64,000 bases of DNA from Aliarcobacter cryaerophilus ATCC 43158 (GCF_003660105.1 NZ_CP032823.1:1922001-1986000); one strand, 5' to 3'; shown: positions 42,885 to 52,830, counted from the stretch's first letter. Notes: generated by a model not told the origin, from the letters alone. Program-made: numbers and translations.

Positions 42885-44294
42885 ATGACAGTTACAAGAT
42901 TTGCACCAAGCCCTACGGGATATTTACATATTGGTGGACTAAGAACAGCGCTTTATAGTTATTTGTGGGCAAGAAAAAATGGTGGAGTTTTTAGACTTAG
43001 AATTGAAGATACAGATTTAGCAAGAAATAGTGATGATGCTTTAAAAGCTATAATTGAAGCTTTTGATTGGGTAGGTTTATCTTATGATGGAGAAGTTGAG
43101 TATCAATCAAAAAGAACTCAAATATATAAAGAGTATATAAATAAACTTCTTGAAAATGGAAATGCTTATAAATGTTATATGAGTAAAGATGAATTAGACA
43201 CTTTAAGAGCAACTCAAGAAGCTGCAAAACAAACTCCAAGATATGATGAAACTTGGAGACCTGAAGATGGGAAAATTTTACCAGCTATTCCAGAAAATGT
43301 TGAGCCTGTTATTAGAATAAAAGCTCCAAAAACTGGAGAGATTAGATTTAGTGATGGTGTAAAAGGTGATATGAAATTTGATGCTTCTTTTGTTGATGAT
43401 TTTGTAATAGCTAGATCAAATGGAATGCCTACATATAATTTTGTTGTTACAATTGATGATATGCTTATGGAAATGACAGATGTAATAAGAGGAGATGACC
43501 ATTTATCAAATACTCCAAAACAGATAGTTATTTATAATGCATTAGGTGTAAAACATCCAAATTTCTATCATGTTCCAATGATAAATAATCCAGAAGGTAA
43601 AAAACTATCTAAAAGAGATGGTGCAATGGATGTTATGGATTATAAAAGATTAGGTTATTTGCCAGAAGCTTTATTAAACTTTTTAGTAAGACTTGGTTGG
43701 TCAAATAAAGATCAAGAGATATTTAGTATGAAAGAGATGCTAGAACTATTTGACCCAAAAAATATAAATAAATCAGCATCAGCTTATAATGCAGAAAAAC
43801 TATTATGGCTAAATAGTGAATATATTAAAGCTAGAACAAACGATAAATTAGTAGAAGAGCTGAAATTTTTTGATTTAGATTTAACTAATTATTCTAGAAA
43901 AGAAGAGATTTTAAATCTTTCAAAACAAAGAGCAAATACTTTAGTAGAATTAAAAAAATCTATTCTTGATATAAAAGATGCTCCAAAAGAGTTTGAAGAA
44001 GCTGGAGTTAAAAAATTTGTAAAAGAAGATACAAATTCTATTTTAAAAGAGTATTTAGAACTTTTAGAAAAAAATAAAAGTAGTTTTTCATCATCTAGTG
44101 AACTTGAGAATATTACAAAACCATTTATAGAAGCAAAGGGCTTAAAATTCCCACAATTGTTCCAGCCTATAAGGATTGCATTAACAGGTGGAACACAAGC
44201 ACCATCTGTTTACGATATTCTTTTTATCTTAGATTTTGCTGAAAGTAATGCAAGAATTTCAAAAGCTTTGGAAAAAAATTTCCAAAACTCTTGA
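42885..44294 (+). CDS. gltX: Glutamyl-tRNA synthetase
   Basis: A 469-residue class I synthetase. The HIGH-type motif is APSPTGYLHIGGLRTAL at about 7-23. The KMSKS-type motif is KKLSKRDGA at about 239-247. The start is ATG 42885 (MTVTRFAPS) behind GAGGAGAATTA. A longer in-frame reading from TTG 42819 would duplicate the small membrane gene's region and adds no conserved residues. With gatB present, this enzyme probably also makes Glu-tRNA(Gln); Campylobacterota often have two GltX proteins for that purpose. Confidence 0.95.
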   Translation: MTVTRFAPSPTGYLHIGGLRTALYSYLWARKNGGVFRLRIEDTDLARNSDDALKAIIEAFDWVGLSYDGEVEYQSKRTQIYKEYINKLLENGNAYKCYMSKDELDTLRATQEAAKQTPRYDETWRPEDGKILPAIPENVEPVIRIKAPKTGEIRFSDGVKGDMKFDASFVDDFVIARSNGMPTYNFVVTIDDMLMEMTDVIRGDDHLSNTPKQIVIYNALGVKHPNFYHVPMINNPEGKKLSKRDGAMDVMDYKRLGYLPEALLNFLVRLGWSNKDQEIFSMKEMLELFDPKNINKSASAYNAEKLLWLNSEYIKARTNDKLVEELKFFDLDLTNYSRKEEILNLSKQRANTLVELKKSILDIKDAPKEFEEAGVKKFVKEDTNSILKEYLELLEKNKSSFSSSSELENITKPFIEAKGLKFPQLFQPIRIALTGGTQAPSVYDILFILDFAESNARISKALEKNFQNS

Positions 44295-44346
44295 TTTTAA
44301 AAAAATATTAAGGCATAATATCTAACTTTTTCAAAGGATTAAAAAT

Positions 44347-44628
44347 ATGAACATTTACGTTGGGAATTTATCGTACAAAATGAACGATAATGATTTAGAA
44401 GCAACTTTTGCTAAATTTGGTGCAGTTAAAAGTGCAAAAATAATTATGGACAAAGAAACAGGAAGATCTAAAGGTTTTGCTTTTGTTGAAATGGAAGAAG
44501 CTAGCGCAGGAAATGCTGCTATTGAAGCTTTAAATGGTAAAGAAACTGATGGTAGAACTTTAAGAGTAAACGAAGCTAAACCAAAAGAAGATAGACCAAG
44601 AGACAGCAGACCTAGAAGAAACTTCTAA
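44347..44628 (+). CDS. RRM-type RNA-binding protein
   Basis: 93 residues with one RNA-recognition motif. RNP2 is IYVGNLSY at about 3-10 and RNP1 is KGFAFVEM at about 42-49. The tail is rich in Arg, Pro, Asp and Ser (KEDRPRDSRPRR). Such short RRM proteins are known in Campylobacterota and cyanobacteria and are thought to act as RNA chaperones. It stands alone behind AAAGGATT, with a hairpin after its stop. Confidence 0.9.
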   Translation: MNIYVGNLSYKMNDNDLEATFAKFGAVKSAKIIMDKETGRSKGFAFVEMEEASAGNAAIEALNGKETDGRTLRVNEAKPKEDRPRDSRPRRNF

Positions 44629-44636
44629 TTCTACTT

Positions 44637-44656
44637 TTTGGGACTTTTGTCCCAAA
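44637..44656 (+). terminator. Terminator of the RRM gene
   Basis: An 8-bp stem, TTTGGGAC (44637-44644) with GTCCCAAA (44649-44656), loop TTTT, followed by TTTATAAAATG. It lies eight bases after the RRM stop. A possible upstream start of the next gene at 44638 would lie inside it, which favours ATG 44665. Confidence 0.65.
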
Positions 44657-44664
44657 TTTATAAA

Positions 44665-45321
44665 ATGAAAATTCTACTTCTGGAAGATGATTTAATTTTA
44701 AATGAAATTCTTGAAGAACACTTAATAAAACAAAAATACCAAATAACTACAACCTTTTCTTCAAATGAAGCTATAAAAGAGCTATATTCAAAAACTTTTG
44801 ATTTACTACTTTTAGATGTAAATGTACCAGATTTAAATGGGTTTGAACTATTAAAAGAGCTAAGAAATAATAATATTTTAACTCCTACAATATTTATAAC
44901 ATCACTAAATATGATCGAAGATATGCAAAAAGGATTTGATAGTGGATGCGATGACTATATTAAAAAACCTTTTGAATTAAAAGAACTTGATATTAGAATA
45001 AATAATATAAAAAGGCTTTTTAATATAGATACAAAAATTATAAAAATAGATGAAAATAGTTATTTAGATTTACAAAATTTAGAGATAAATTTAAATAAAA
45101 ATAGTTTTATAATATCAAAAAAAGAGTCTGAAATTCTTGCTTATTTATTAAATAATTCAAAAAAAACTATAAGTATTGAAGAGATTATAAATAATATTTG
45201 GTCATATGAAGATAGTGTAGAAAGCTCTACTATTAGAACTTATATAAAAAATCTGCGAAAAATATTAGGTGAAGATAAAATATTAAATATAAGAGGAGTT
45301 GGATATAGATTTAACTTCTAG
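44665..45321 (+). CDS. OmpR/PhoB-type response regulator (metal-efflux operon)
   Basis: 218 residues from ATG 44665 (MKILLLEDDL). Earlier in-frame starts fall within the upstream hairpin and add no conserved residues. The receiver domain has the acidic cluster E7-D8-D9, phospho-acceptor D51 (LLLLDVNVPDL) and a lysine in YIKKPFE at about 101. The winged-helix domain follows from about 125 and ends IRGVGYRFNF. The kinase gene overlaps by 23 bases, and a FixH-like/RND efflux operon follows, so regulation of metal efflux is likely. A direct repeat upstream of the efflux genes is the candidate target. Confidence 0.92.
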   Translation: MKILLLEDDLILNEILEEHLIKQKYQITTTFSSNEAIKELYSKTFDLLLLDVNVPDLNGFELLKELRNNNILTPTIFITSLNMIEDMQKGFDSGCDDYIKKPFELKELDIRINNIKRLFNIDTKIIKIDENSYLDLQNLEINLNKNSFIISKKESEILAYLLNNSKKTISIEEIINNIWSYEDSVESSTIRTYIKNLRKILGEDKILNIRGVGYRFNF

Positions 45322-46450
45322 TGAAAAGAAAAGCTTTTTTAGCTTTTTAGGTCTTTATTTAGGATCTTCTTTTATATTAATGTTAATTGCCCTATTTTTC
45401 TATTATCAAAATGAGAAAACACTTTATTTGGATTTAGTAAAATCAAATATGCAAAATATAGTATCTAAAGTTTCAAATGAGATAATAATATCACATATGT
45501 TAGATAGTGAATTTAATAAAGATATATATTTGAATAATCAAAACTATAAAATCTCTTTTTATGATAAAGATAAAAATTTATTATTTGGGAATTTAAATGA
45601 AAAGTTAAATTTTGAACAAAATTTTTATAATGATGAAGAGAAATTAATTATTGTTGATAGTTCAACTGTTGGTCACTTAGGAATTTGGTATATAGCTTTA
45701 AAAGATAATAGCTTGAAAGAAAAAATATCAAAATTAAAATTAAATATTTTTATTATTTTTTTAATATTTTATACAATAATTGCTATTCTTAGCTGGTCTT
45801 TAGCAAAACTATTTTTAAAACCAATAAAAGACGAGAGAGAAAGATTAAATAACTTTATAAAAGATACTACTCATGAATTAAATACTCCAATAAGTGCAAT
45901 AATTATGTCTTGTGAAGATGATAATTTGACTAAAAAGCAAATAGATAGAATAAAATTTAGTGCAAAAAGAGTTAGTGAAATTTATAAAGATTTGACATAT
46001 GTATTTTTAGGAAATATTGAAAAAAAGAGCTCACATAAATTAGATTTATCAAAAGTTATTAAAGAAGAGATAATAAGTTTTGAGCCAATGATTGCTAGAA
46101 AAAGATTAAAAATAAATCTTAATATAGAAGAGTTATTTTATGAGATTGATAAAGATGATTTTATAAGACTTTTTAATAATCTATTCTCAAATGCTATAAA
46201 ATATAATAAAACTGACGGAAATATAGATATTATCTTGCAAAATAGAGAATTAATAATAAAAGATAGTGGAATTGGAATATCAAAAGATAAAATAAAAGAT
46301 ATTTTCAATAGATATTATAGAGCTACAAATCAAAGTGGTGGCTTTGGTTTAGGACTTAATATTGTAAATATGATTTGTAAAACTTACAATATCAAAATAG
46401 ATGTTCAATCTTTGGAAAATATAGAGACAACTTTTACTTTAAAATTCTAA
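45299..46450 (+). CDS. Sensor histidine kinase (metal-efflux operon)
   Basis: 383 residues. Transmembrane helices at about 14-36 and 147-170 enclose a periplasmic sensor of about 110 residues. The H-box is DTTHELNTPI with H192. The ATPase domain has N-box FSNAIKYNKT, DSGIGIS and GFGLGLNIV. The start is TTG 45299 within the regulator's end; no ATG occurs nearby in frame. The periplasmic domain shows no obvious metal-binding motif, so the signal is inferred from the downstream efflux genes. Confidence 0.88.
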   Translation: MDIDLTSSEKKSFFSFLGLYLGSSFILMLIALFFYYQNEKTLYLDLVKSNMQNIVSKVSNEIIISHMLDSEFNKDIYLNNQNYKISFYDKDKNLLFGNLNEKLNFEQNFYNDEEKLIIVDSSTVGHLGIWYIALKDNSLKEKISKLKLNIFIIFLIFYTIIAILSWSLAKLFLKPIKDERERLNNFIKDTTHELNTPISAIIMSCEDDNLTKKQIDRIKFSAKRVSEIYKDLTYVFLGNIEKKSSHKLDLSKVIKEEIISFEPMIARKRLKINLNIEELFYEIDKDDFIRLFNNLFSNAIKYNKTDGNIDIILQNRELIIKDSGIGISKDKIKDIFNRYYRATNQSGGFGLGLNIVNMICKTYNIKIDVQSLENIETTFTLKF

Positions 46451-46459
46451 AATATCAAT

Positions 46460-46508
46460 CTACACACAAACTACACAAAGCTTTTGGTAAATTTTCATAA
46501 ATCATAAT
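46460..46508 (+). promoter_or_regulatory. Direct repeat and -10 before the efflux operon
   Basis: CTACACACAAA (46460-46470) is followed directly by CTACACAAAG (46471-46480), an 11-bp direct repeat of CTACACA. A CATAAT -10-like element lies at 46503-46508, 12 bases before the first possible start. An OmpR-type regulator encoded just upstream is the likely binder. Confidence 0.55.
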
Positions 46509-46525
46509 ATAAAGGATTAATGAAA

Positions 46526-46909
46526 ATGAAAAGAGTATTAAAAGCTTTTGTAGTTATGTTTCTAACAGCTACTATTTTAAATGCGAGCTCATTAAAAGAG
46601 AGTTTAAATGTTGATGGATACAATCTTGAAGTTACAAGCAAAAGAGATTTAAGTGCAGGAAGTAATGAGTTTTTTGTAAAAATTACAAAAGATGGGAAAG
46701 AGATAAATGATGCAAAATTAAAAGCTAAATTTTTTATGCCAGAGATGCCAGGAATGCCATATATGGAGCATGAAGGCGAAGGAAAATTTGAAAATGGTGT
46801 TTATAGTTTTATAATAAATTTCTGTATGGATGGAACTTGGCAATATAATATCAGATTCAAAACAGCTGATGATAAAGTTCACTCTATAAAAAGTAGTGTG
46901 AGCTTCTAA
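46526..46909 (+). CDS. FixH/YtkA-like periplasmic protein with methionine-rich motif
   Basis: About 127 residues with a signal peptide (MKRVLKAFVVMFLTATILNA). The FixH/YtkA-like beta-sandwich covers about 25-125. It carries MPEMPGMPYMEHEG at about 71-84, a methionine/histidine cluster typical of Cu(I) or Ag(I) sites. AAAGGA lies nine bases before ATG 46526 and only three before ATG 46520, so the later start is preferred. The TolC-like gene follows after one base. Likely role: a periplasmic metal chaperone feeding the RND pump. That is inference. Confidence 0.75.
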   Translation: MKRVLKAFVVMFLTATILNASSLKESLNVDGYNLEVTSKRDLSAGSNEFFVKITKDGKEINDAKLKAKFFMPEMPGMPYMEHEGEGKFENGVYSFIINFCMDGTWQYNIRFKTADDKVHSIKSSVSF

Positions 46910-46910
46910 A

Positions 46911-48101
46911 ATGAAAAAAGTAGTTTTTACTTCGCTAATTTTTGCTAGTTCTTTATTTGGAACTTCTATTGAAAATATAGTTGAAAAGAGTTTACAAAAT
47001 AATTTTGATATTAAAAGTCTTGAAAACTCTATTGAAATTGCTAATTTCCAAATAAAGCAAGCAAAGAATTGGGAAAATCCAATGATAAGCTTTAAAGCAA
47101 ATGATATTATGCTGAATAAAAACTATGTAAATAATCAAAAAGAGTATGGAATTGAGTTATCTCAAGCCATACCTATTGGTAAGAAACTCGAACTTGAAGA
47201 GAGCATTGCAAAAAAAGATAAATTATTGAAAGAGCAAACTCTACAGGATATAAAGCTAGAATTTGAATCAAAAATTTATTTATATTCATACACTATTCTA
47301 ATTTTAGAAAATAGATTAAAACTACTAAATGAATATCAAAAAAATTTAAATCGCCTAGAAGAGCTTTACACAAAACTATACTCTTATGATAAAGTATCTT
47401 TAAATGAGATATTAAATACACAAATTTCAAAATATGATTTACAAATAAAAATAAATGAGCTTCAAACAACAAAAGATAATTTATACCTAAACCTAGAGCA
47501 AATAAGTTATGAAAAGATTGATAAAATTGATGACAGCTTAGTATTAAAAGATATAAATAAACAACAAATTGAAGAACTATTAATATTTCATCCAAAGATA
47601 CAAACTCTACAAACAACAAGCCAAAAGTATAAAGACAGTGCACAACTTGAAGATGCAAAAAAGTTTTCAAGTATAACTTTAGCTTTAGAATATATGCAAA
47701 ATAAAGAGCAAGATTATGCAAATATCACAATGTCAATTCCTCTACCAATTTATAATACAGAAAATATCAATAAATTAAAAGCGAATTTAAATACAAATGA
47801 AACTAATAATAAACTAGATAGTCAAATTCATAATCTAAGATTACAGACAAAAATATATTTAAATAATTTAGAGCAATATAAAACTAATTATAAAATCCTT
47901 CAAGAAAAAATTGTACCAATAAAACAAAAAATCCAAAAAGTTTTAGAAGAGTTTATAGGCTTTGATAAAGAGAGTTTAAAAGAGAATCTAAATAGTTTAA
48001 ATGAATTGATTGATTATGAGATGAAAGCAAGTGAACAGCTTGAAAAATATTTCGAAAACTACAGTGAACTTATGTATTACTCAAACAAAGGTGTGAAATG
48101 A
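46911..48101 (+). CDS. TolC-family outer-membrane efflux protein
   Basis: 396 residues with a signal peptide (about 1-17, FASSLFGTS). The rest is long alpha-helical coiled coil with two internally similar halves, typical of CusC/CzcC-like outer-membrane factors (QIKQAKNWENPMISF, then ELSQAIPIGKKLELE). It forms the outer-membrane exit channel of the pump. Its end overlaps the adaptor gene by four bases. Confidence 0.88.
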   Translation: MKKVVFTSLIFASSLFGTSIENIVEKSLQNNFDIKSLENSIEIANFQIKQAKNWENPMISFKANDIMLNKNYVNNQKEYGIELSQAIPIGKKLELEESIAKKDKLLKEQTLQDIKLEFESKIYLYSYTILILENRLKLLNEYQKNLNRLEELYTKLYSYDKVSLNEILNTQISKYDLQIKINELQTTKDNLYLNLEQISYEKIDKIDDSLVLKDINKQQIEELLIFHPKIQTLQTTSQKYKDSAQLEDAKKFSSITLALEYMQNKEQDYANITMSIPLPIYNTENINKLKANLNTNETNNKLDSQIHNLRLQTKIYLNNLEQYKTNYKILQEKIVPIKQKIQKVLEEFIGFDKESLKENLNSLNELIDYEMKASEQLEKYFENYSELMYYSNKGVK

Positions 48102-49078
48102 AAAAAATATTCTTAACTCTATTACTTATAACTTTAAATCTTAGTTCAAATCCAATTGATGCTAAACAACTATTCAATATTGAAAAAATAAAAGTGAAAA
48201 AAGAGAGTTTTAAAAAATCAAAAGAGTTTTATGGAATTACAAAATTAAATGAGAGTAAAACAATAGATATTGTAAGTAGATTTGATGGATATATTACACA
48301 TTTAAATGCAAATACAAATTATATGACCATAAAAAAAGGTGAAAATTTATATTCTATTTATTCAAGCGATATTGCATCAATAAAAGCTGAGATTGAAATA
48401 GCAAAAGATTTAAATAAAAATTTATACGATAAAGCAAATAGTAAATTAGAAAATTTTGATATAAAAAATGCCAAGTTTGTAAACAATGAAGTAGTTATAA
48501 GTTCACCAATTTCAGGAATAATCACACAAAAGAATATAAATAATAAATCTTATGTAGAAAAAGGAAAAACTCTTTTTCAAATTTCATCACTTGAAGATAT
48601 TTGGTTTGTAGCTTCTATATATCAAGAAGATTTGAGTTTTTTAAAGCCAAATATGAATGCAATAATAAAACTTGATGGAGTAGAAGAACCAATAATAGCA
48701 AAAATAGATTTTATATATCCAGTTTTTAATGAAGAGAAAAAAACAGTTGATATAAGATTTGTTATAGAAAATTCACAAAATAAGATTCTGCCTTCAATGT
48801 TTGGAAAAGTAAAAATTGAAGATAAAAGTAACGATATTTTGGTTTTACCAAAAAGTGCAGTTATTAAAAAATCAAACTCTTATTATGTTTTTATTCCAAA
48901 AGAAAATGGAGAGTTTACTCCTAAAAAAATAGAGGCAAAAAGAGTAAGTGGTGATAAATATCAAATTTTAAGTGGTTTAACTCTTGATGAGGAAGTTATA
49001 AATAACTCTTTATTTTTATACGATGCTGATGCTATGACAAATAGACTTTATGATGAAACTTCCGATGAGGAGTGGTAA
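48098..49078 (+). CDS. RND efflux periplasmic adaptor (membrane-fusion protein)
   Basis: 326 residues with an N-terminal signal peptide. The lipoyl/barrel-sandwich halves lie around residues 60-95 (IVSRFDGYITHLNANT) and 135-165 (VISSPISGIITQKNI). A beta-barrel and membrane-proximal domain follow. It bridges the RND pump and TolC-like channel, as CusB does. The gene overlaps the neighbour on each side. Confidence 0.88.
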   Translation: MKKIFLTLLLITLNLSSNPIDAKQLFNIEKIKVKKESFKKSKEFYGITKLNESKTIDIVSRFDGYITHLNANTNYMTIKKGENLYSIYSSDIASIKAEIEIAKDLNKNLYDKANSKLENFDIKNAKFVNNEVVISSPISGIITQKNINNKSYVEKGKTLFQISSLEDIWFVASIYQEDLSFLKPNMNAIIKLDGVEEPIIAKIDFIYPVFNEEKKTVDIRFVIENSQNKILPSMFGKVKIEDKSNDILVLPKSAVIKKSNSYYVFIPKENGEFTPKKIEAKRVSGDKYQILSGLTLDEEVINNSLFLYDADAMTNRLYDETSDEEW

Positions 49079-49080
49079 AA

Positions 49081-52000
49081 ATGGTTGAAAGAATAATTGA
49101 TTTAAGTGTAAAAAACCGTTTTATTATAATTTTTATTACTCTAGTATTAGCTTTTGGCTCAATATATGCTATAAAAAATACAAGTCTTGATGCAATTCCT
49201 GATTTATCAGCAAATCAAGTAATAATTGAAGTTGAATGGAGTAATCAAAGTGCAAAGACAATAGAAGAACAAATATCATATCCACTAATTTCAAATCTTA
49301 TGAGTCTTCCAAAAATTGAAACAATAAGAGCTATGAGCAGTTTTTCAACTTCTATGATATATGTAATTTTCAAAGATGGAGTTGATTTATATGATGCACG
49401 AAGCAGAATATTAGAACAACTATCAACTTTACAAGGAACATTTCCCTCTCTTGCAAAAGTAAAACTAGGACCTGATGCTTCAGGTGTTGGTTGGGCTTAT
49501 GAGTATGCACTAAAATCAAAAAATAGAAGTCTTGATGAGCTTAGAACTTTGCAAGACTATTTTTATAAATTTGCACTTTTAGGAGTTGATGGTGTTAGTG
49601 AAGTAGCATCAGTTGGTGGATTTGTACGAAACTATGAAATTACACTAAATCAAGATAGATTAGTGCAATATGATTTAGGTATAGAAGAGATTAAAGAGGC
49701 AATTGTTAAAAATAACAATGATAGTGGAGCTAGAGTAATACTTGAAAATGGTTATGAACAAATTATTAGTGCAAGAGCATATTTAAAATCTAAAAAAGAT
49801 ATTGAAAATATAACTATAAAGACTCAAAATAATACACCTTTAAAAATAAAAGATATAGCAGAAGTTAATCTTACTTCAAATGATAGAAGAGGAGTTGCTG
49901 AACTAAATGGTGAAGGTGAGGTTGTTGGAGGAATTGTAGTAACTAGATATGGTGTTGATGTTCATAGTGTAATTAAAAATGTAAAAGCGAAATTACATTC
50001 TTTAAATATTGATGATGTTGAAATAGTTGAGGTTTATGATAGAACATCTTTAATAGATGCAGCAATTGATACTTTAAAAAGAACTTTGATTGAAGAGTCA
50101 ATTATTGTTATGTTAATAGTTGCAATATTTTTATTCCATTTTAGAAGTGCTTTAATTATAATCATTACACTTCCTTTAACTGTAATGATTAGTTTTTTGC
50201 TTATGAAGTTATTTAATATTGGCTCAAATATTATGAGTTTAGGTGGAATTGCAATTGCAATTGGAGCAATGGTTGATGCAACAATAGTAATGGTTGAAAA
50301 CGCTCATAAACATCTTCAAGGAAAAGAAAATATAACAAAAGATGAGAGAATAGAGATAATATTATCTTCCGCAAAACAAGTTGGACGACCTATTTTCTTC
50401 GCCCTACTTTTAGTTGTTGTCTCTTTTTTACCAATTTTTGCACTAAGTGGACAAGAAGGAAAACTATTTTCACCACTTGCTTTTACAAAAACATTTGCCA
50501 TGTTAAGTGGTGCAATACTTTCAATTACCCTAGTTCCAATTTTGATGATATATTTTATAAAAGGTAAAATTATCAAAGAAGATAAAAATATCTTAAATAG
50601 TTTTTTTATAAAAATTTATTCACCAATATTAAGATTGAGTTTAAAATTAAAATACTTCGTGGTTACTATATTTTTTATAATTATAATTTTTGCATTATAT
50701 ACATATTCAAAACAAAAATGGGAGTTTATGCCCACACTAAATGAGGCAACATTTATGTATATGCCTGTAACTCCTTATGGAATTGGAGCTGATTTGGCAA
50801 AAGAGTTGGCACAAAAAACAAATATGGTTATAAAATCTTTTCCAGAAGTACAAAATGCTTTTGCAAAAGCTGGACGAGCAGCAACTGCAACTGATCCAGC
50901 ACCACTTGCTATGATTGAAACAATTATTACTTTTAAACCACAATCACAGTGGAGAGAAGGGATGACTTATAAAAAATTAATTGATGAGATGGATAAAAAA
51001 CTTCAAATTCCAGGTCTTATAAATACATGGACATATCCAATAAAAGGTAGAATTGATATGTTACTTACAGGAATTAGAACACCTTTGGGAATAAAGCTTT
51101 ATGGTAAAGATTTAGAAGTTTTACAAGAAGAGAGCTCAAAAATAGAGAATATTTTGAAAAAATATGAAGGCTCTATGAGTGTTAGTGCAGATAAAATAAA
51201 TCAAGGATATTATTTAAATATAAAAATAGATGATGAAGAAATAAGTAGATACAACATAAATAAAAACACTATTTTAGAAACTTTAAGCATTGGAGTTGGA
51301 GCTGAACAATTAACTCTATTTTTAGATAATTTAGAGAGATATCCAATAAGCTTAAGATATGAATCACAATATAGAGAAGATATAAAAGCATTAGAAAATC
51401 TTCAAATAAAAACTAATTTAGGATTTAAACCACTTAAAACATTTGCCTCTTTATCGTATGAAGAGAGTCCTTCAATAATACAATCAGAAAAAGCACTTAA
51501 AGTTGCTTATGTTTATATTAGTCCAAAAAGTGATTTCTCTATACAACAATATAAAGATGATGCAAATAAGCTTTTAAAAGATTTAAAACTACCAGATGGT
51601 TACTATTTTGAATGGTCAGGACAAAGTGAGTTTTTACAACAAGCAATGACTAAATTAAGCTTTATTATACCAATAGTTTTAATGTTTATATTCATTTTAA
51701 TTTATATGGCACTAAAGAATTTGAAATATACATTAATAATATTTTGTACACTTCCTTTTGCTTTAAGTGGTGGAGTATTTTATATAGAATATTTAGGATT
51801 TAATATCTCTATTGCTGTTATTGTTGGCTTTATGGCTCTTTTAGGAGTAGCTGCTGAAACTTCTATTGTTATGATGCTATATTTAGATGTTGCATATAAA
51901 AATATTAAAGAAAAAACAAATATTGCACTAAAAGATGCAATATATCATGGAGCTGTTTTAAGACTTCGACCAAAGTTAATGACTCTTTTTGCAATACTTG

Positions 52001-52167
52001 GAGGACTTATCCCTATTATGTATATTGATTCAGTGGGAAGTGAAGTGATGCAAAGAGTTGCTGCTCCTATGATTGGTGGAATGTTAAGTTCAACTATTTT
52101 AACTTTAATTATAATCCCTGCTATTTTTTATCTAGTAATATTAAAAAAAGATAAAATAATTGATTAA
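49081..52167 (+). CDS. Heavy-metal RND efflux pump (CusA/CzcA family)
   Basis: A 1028-residue inner-membrane pump with 12 helices. The proton-relay region GAMVDATIVMVENAHK lies at about 395-410. Methionines in APLAM and RIDM align by eye with two of the three Cu(I)/Ag(I)-binding methionines of CusA. This, together with the Met-rich FixH-like protein, favours monovalent metals over Zn/Co/Cd. Start ATG 49081 follows GAGGAG by eight bases; GTG 49072 overlaps the adaptor and is less likely. Confidence 0.93.
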   Translation: MVERIIDLSVKNRFIIIFITLVLAFGSIYAIKNTSLDAIPDLSANQVIIEVEWSNQSAKTIEEQISYPLISNLMSLPKIETIRAMSSFSTSMIYVIFKDGVDLYDARSRILEQLSTLQGTFPSLAKVKLGPDASGVGWAYEYALKSKNRSLDELRTLQDYFYKFALLGVDGVSEVASVGGFVRNYEITLNQDRLVQYDLGIEEIKEAIVKNNNDSGARVILENGYEQIISARAYLKSKKDIENITIKTQNNTPLKIKDIAEVNLTSNDRRGVAELNGEGEVVGGIVVTRYGVDVHSVIKNVKAKLHSLNIDDVEIVEVYDRTSLIDAAIDTLKRTLIEESIIVMLIVAIFLFHFRSALIIIITLPLTVMISFLLMKLFNIGSNIMSLGGIAIAIGAMVDATIVMVENAHKHLQGKENITKDERIEIILSSAKQVGRPIFFALLLVVVSFLPIFALSGQEGKLFSPLAFTKTFAMLSGAILSITLVPILMIYFIKGKIIKEDKNILNSFFIKIYSPILRLSLKLKYFVVTIFFIIIIFALYTYSKQKWEFMPTLNEATFMYMPVTPYGIGADLAKELAQKTNMVIKSFPEVQNAFAKAGRAATATDPAPLAMIETIITFKPQSQWREGMTYKKLIDEMDKKLQIPGLINTWTYPIKGRIDMLLTGIRTPLGIKLYGKDLEVLQEESSKIENILKKYEGSMSVSADKINQGYYLNIKIDDEEISRYNINKNTILETLSIGVGAEQLTLFLDNLERYPISLRYESQYREDIKALENLQIKTNLGFKPLKTFASLSYEESPSIIQSEKALKVAYVYISPKSDFSIQQYKDDANKLLKDLKLPDGYYFEWSGQSEFLQQAMTKLSFIIPIVLMFIFILIYMALKNLKYTLIIFCTLPFALSGGVFYIEYLGFNISIAVIVGFMALLGVAAETSIVMMLYLDVAYKNIKEKTNIALKDAIYHGAVLRLRPKLMTLFAILGGLIPIMYIDSVGSEVMQRVAAPMIGGMLSSTILTLIIIPAIFYLVILKKDKIID

Positions 52168-52226
52168 TAATTGATTAATTATAAAAATATAGAATTAAAT
52201 TGTTAATAAAAAATAAAGGAGATAGA

Positions 52227-52790
52227 ATGAAAATGTTATCAAAGATTGCTAGTGGGATGATATTATCGACAGGTTTGCTAATGGCTGCTTCATATAGCGT
52301 GGATAATCCGCACTCAAATGTAGGGTTTACTGTAAAACATATGATGGTTACAAATGTTCATGGAAAATTTACATCTTATGATGCAAAAGTTGAATTTGAT
52401 GATGCTACTAAAACATTTAAAAAATTAGTTGCAAATGTTGATACAAAATCAATTGATACAGGAATTGAAAAAAGAGATACTCACTTAAGAAGTGATGATT
52501 TTTTTGCTGTTGAAAAGTTTCCTAAAATGACATTTGAAATGACATCTTATAAAGCAGATGGTGACAATGGAAAAATGACAGGAAATTTAACTATTAGAGG
52601 AATTACAAAATCAGTAGTTTTAGAAGTTGAAGATATATCTATCTTAGGGGATAAAGTTGGTTTTTCTATTGAAGGAAAAATTAATCGTCAAGATTTCGAT
52701 CTAAAATGGAATAAGGCAATAGAACTAGGTGGTGTAGCAGTTTCAGACGAAGTAAAAATAAAAGTTGATATTGAAGCTAAAAAACAATAA
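52227..52790 (+). CDS. YceI-family periplasmic protein
   Basis: 187 residues with a signal peptide (MKMLSKIASGMILSTGLLMA). The YceI lipocalin-like barrel follows (YSVDNPHSNVGFTVKHMM, about 23-40; THLRSDDFF; GNLTIRGITKSV). Family members bind isoprenoid chains such as polyprenyl or quinone lipids. The start ATG 52227 follows AAAGGAGATAGA; the upstream TTG 52200 adds nothing conserved. It lies 59 bases after the RND gene and ends with a terminator hairpin. Confidence 0.9.
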   Translation: MKMLSKIASGMILSTGLLMAASYSVDNPHSNVGFTVKHMMVTNVHGKFTSYDAKVEFDDATKTFKKLVANVDTKSIDTGIEKRDTHLRSDDFFAVEKFPKMTFEMTSYKADGDNGKMTGNLTIRGITKSVVLEVEDISILGDKVGFSIEGKINRQDFDLKWNKAIELGGVAVSDEVKIKVDIEAKKQ

Positions 52791-52796
52791 ATGAGA

Positions 52797-52828
52797 TACA
52801 AAGTAGGATTAGTAACTCCTACTTTGTA
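52797..52828. terminator. Bidirectional terminator between yceI and trpB
   Basis: A perfect 12-bp stem (52797-52808 with 52817-52828, arm TACAAAGTAGGA) has an 8-base loop. It lies between convergent genes, directly after each stop. Confidence 0.75.
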
Positions 52829-52830
52829 AT

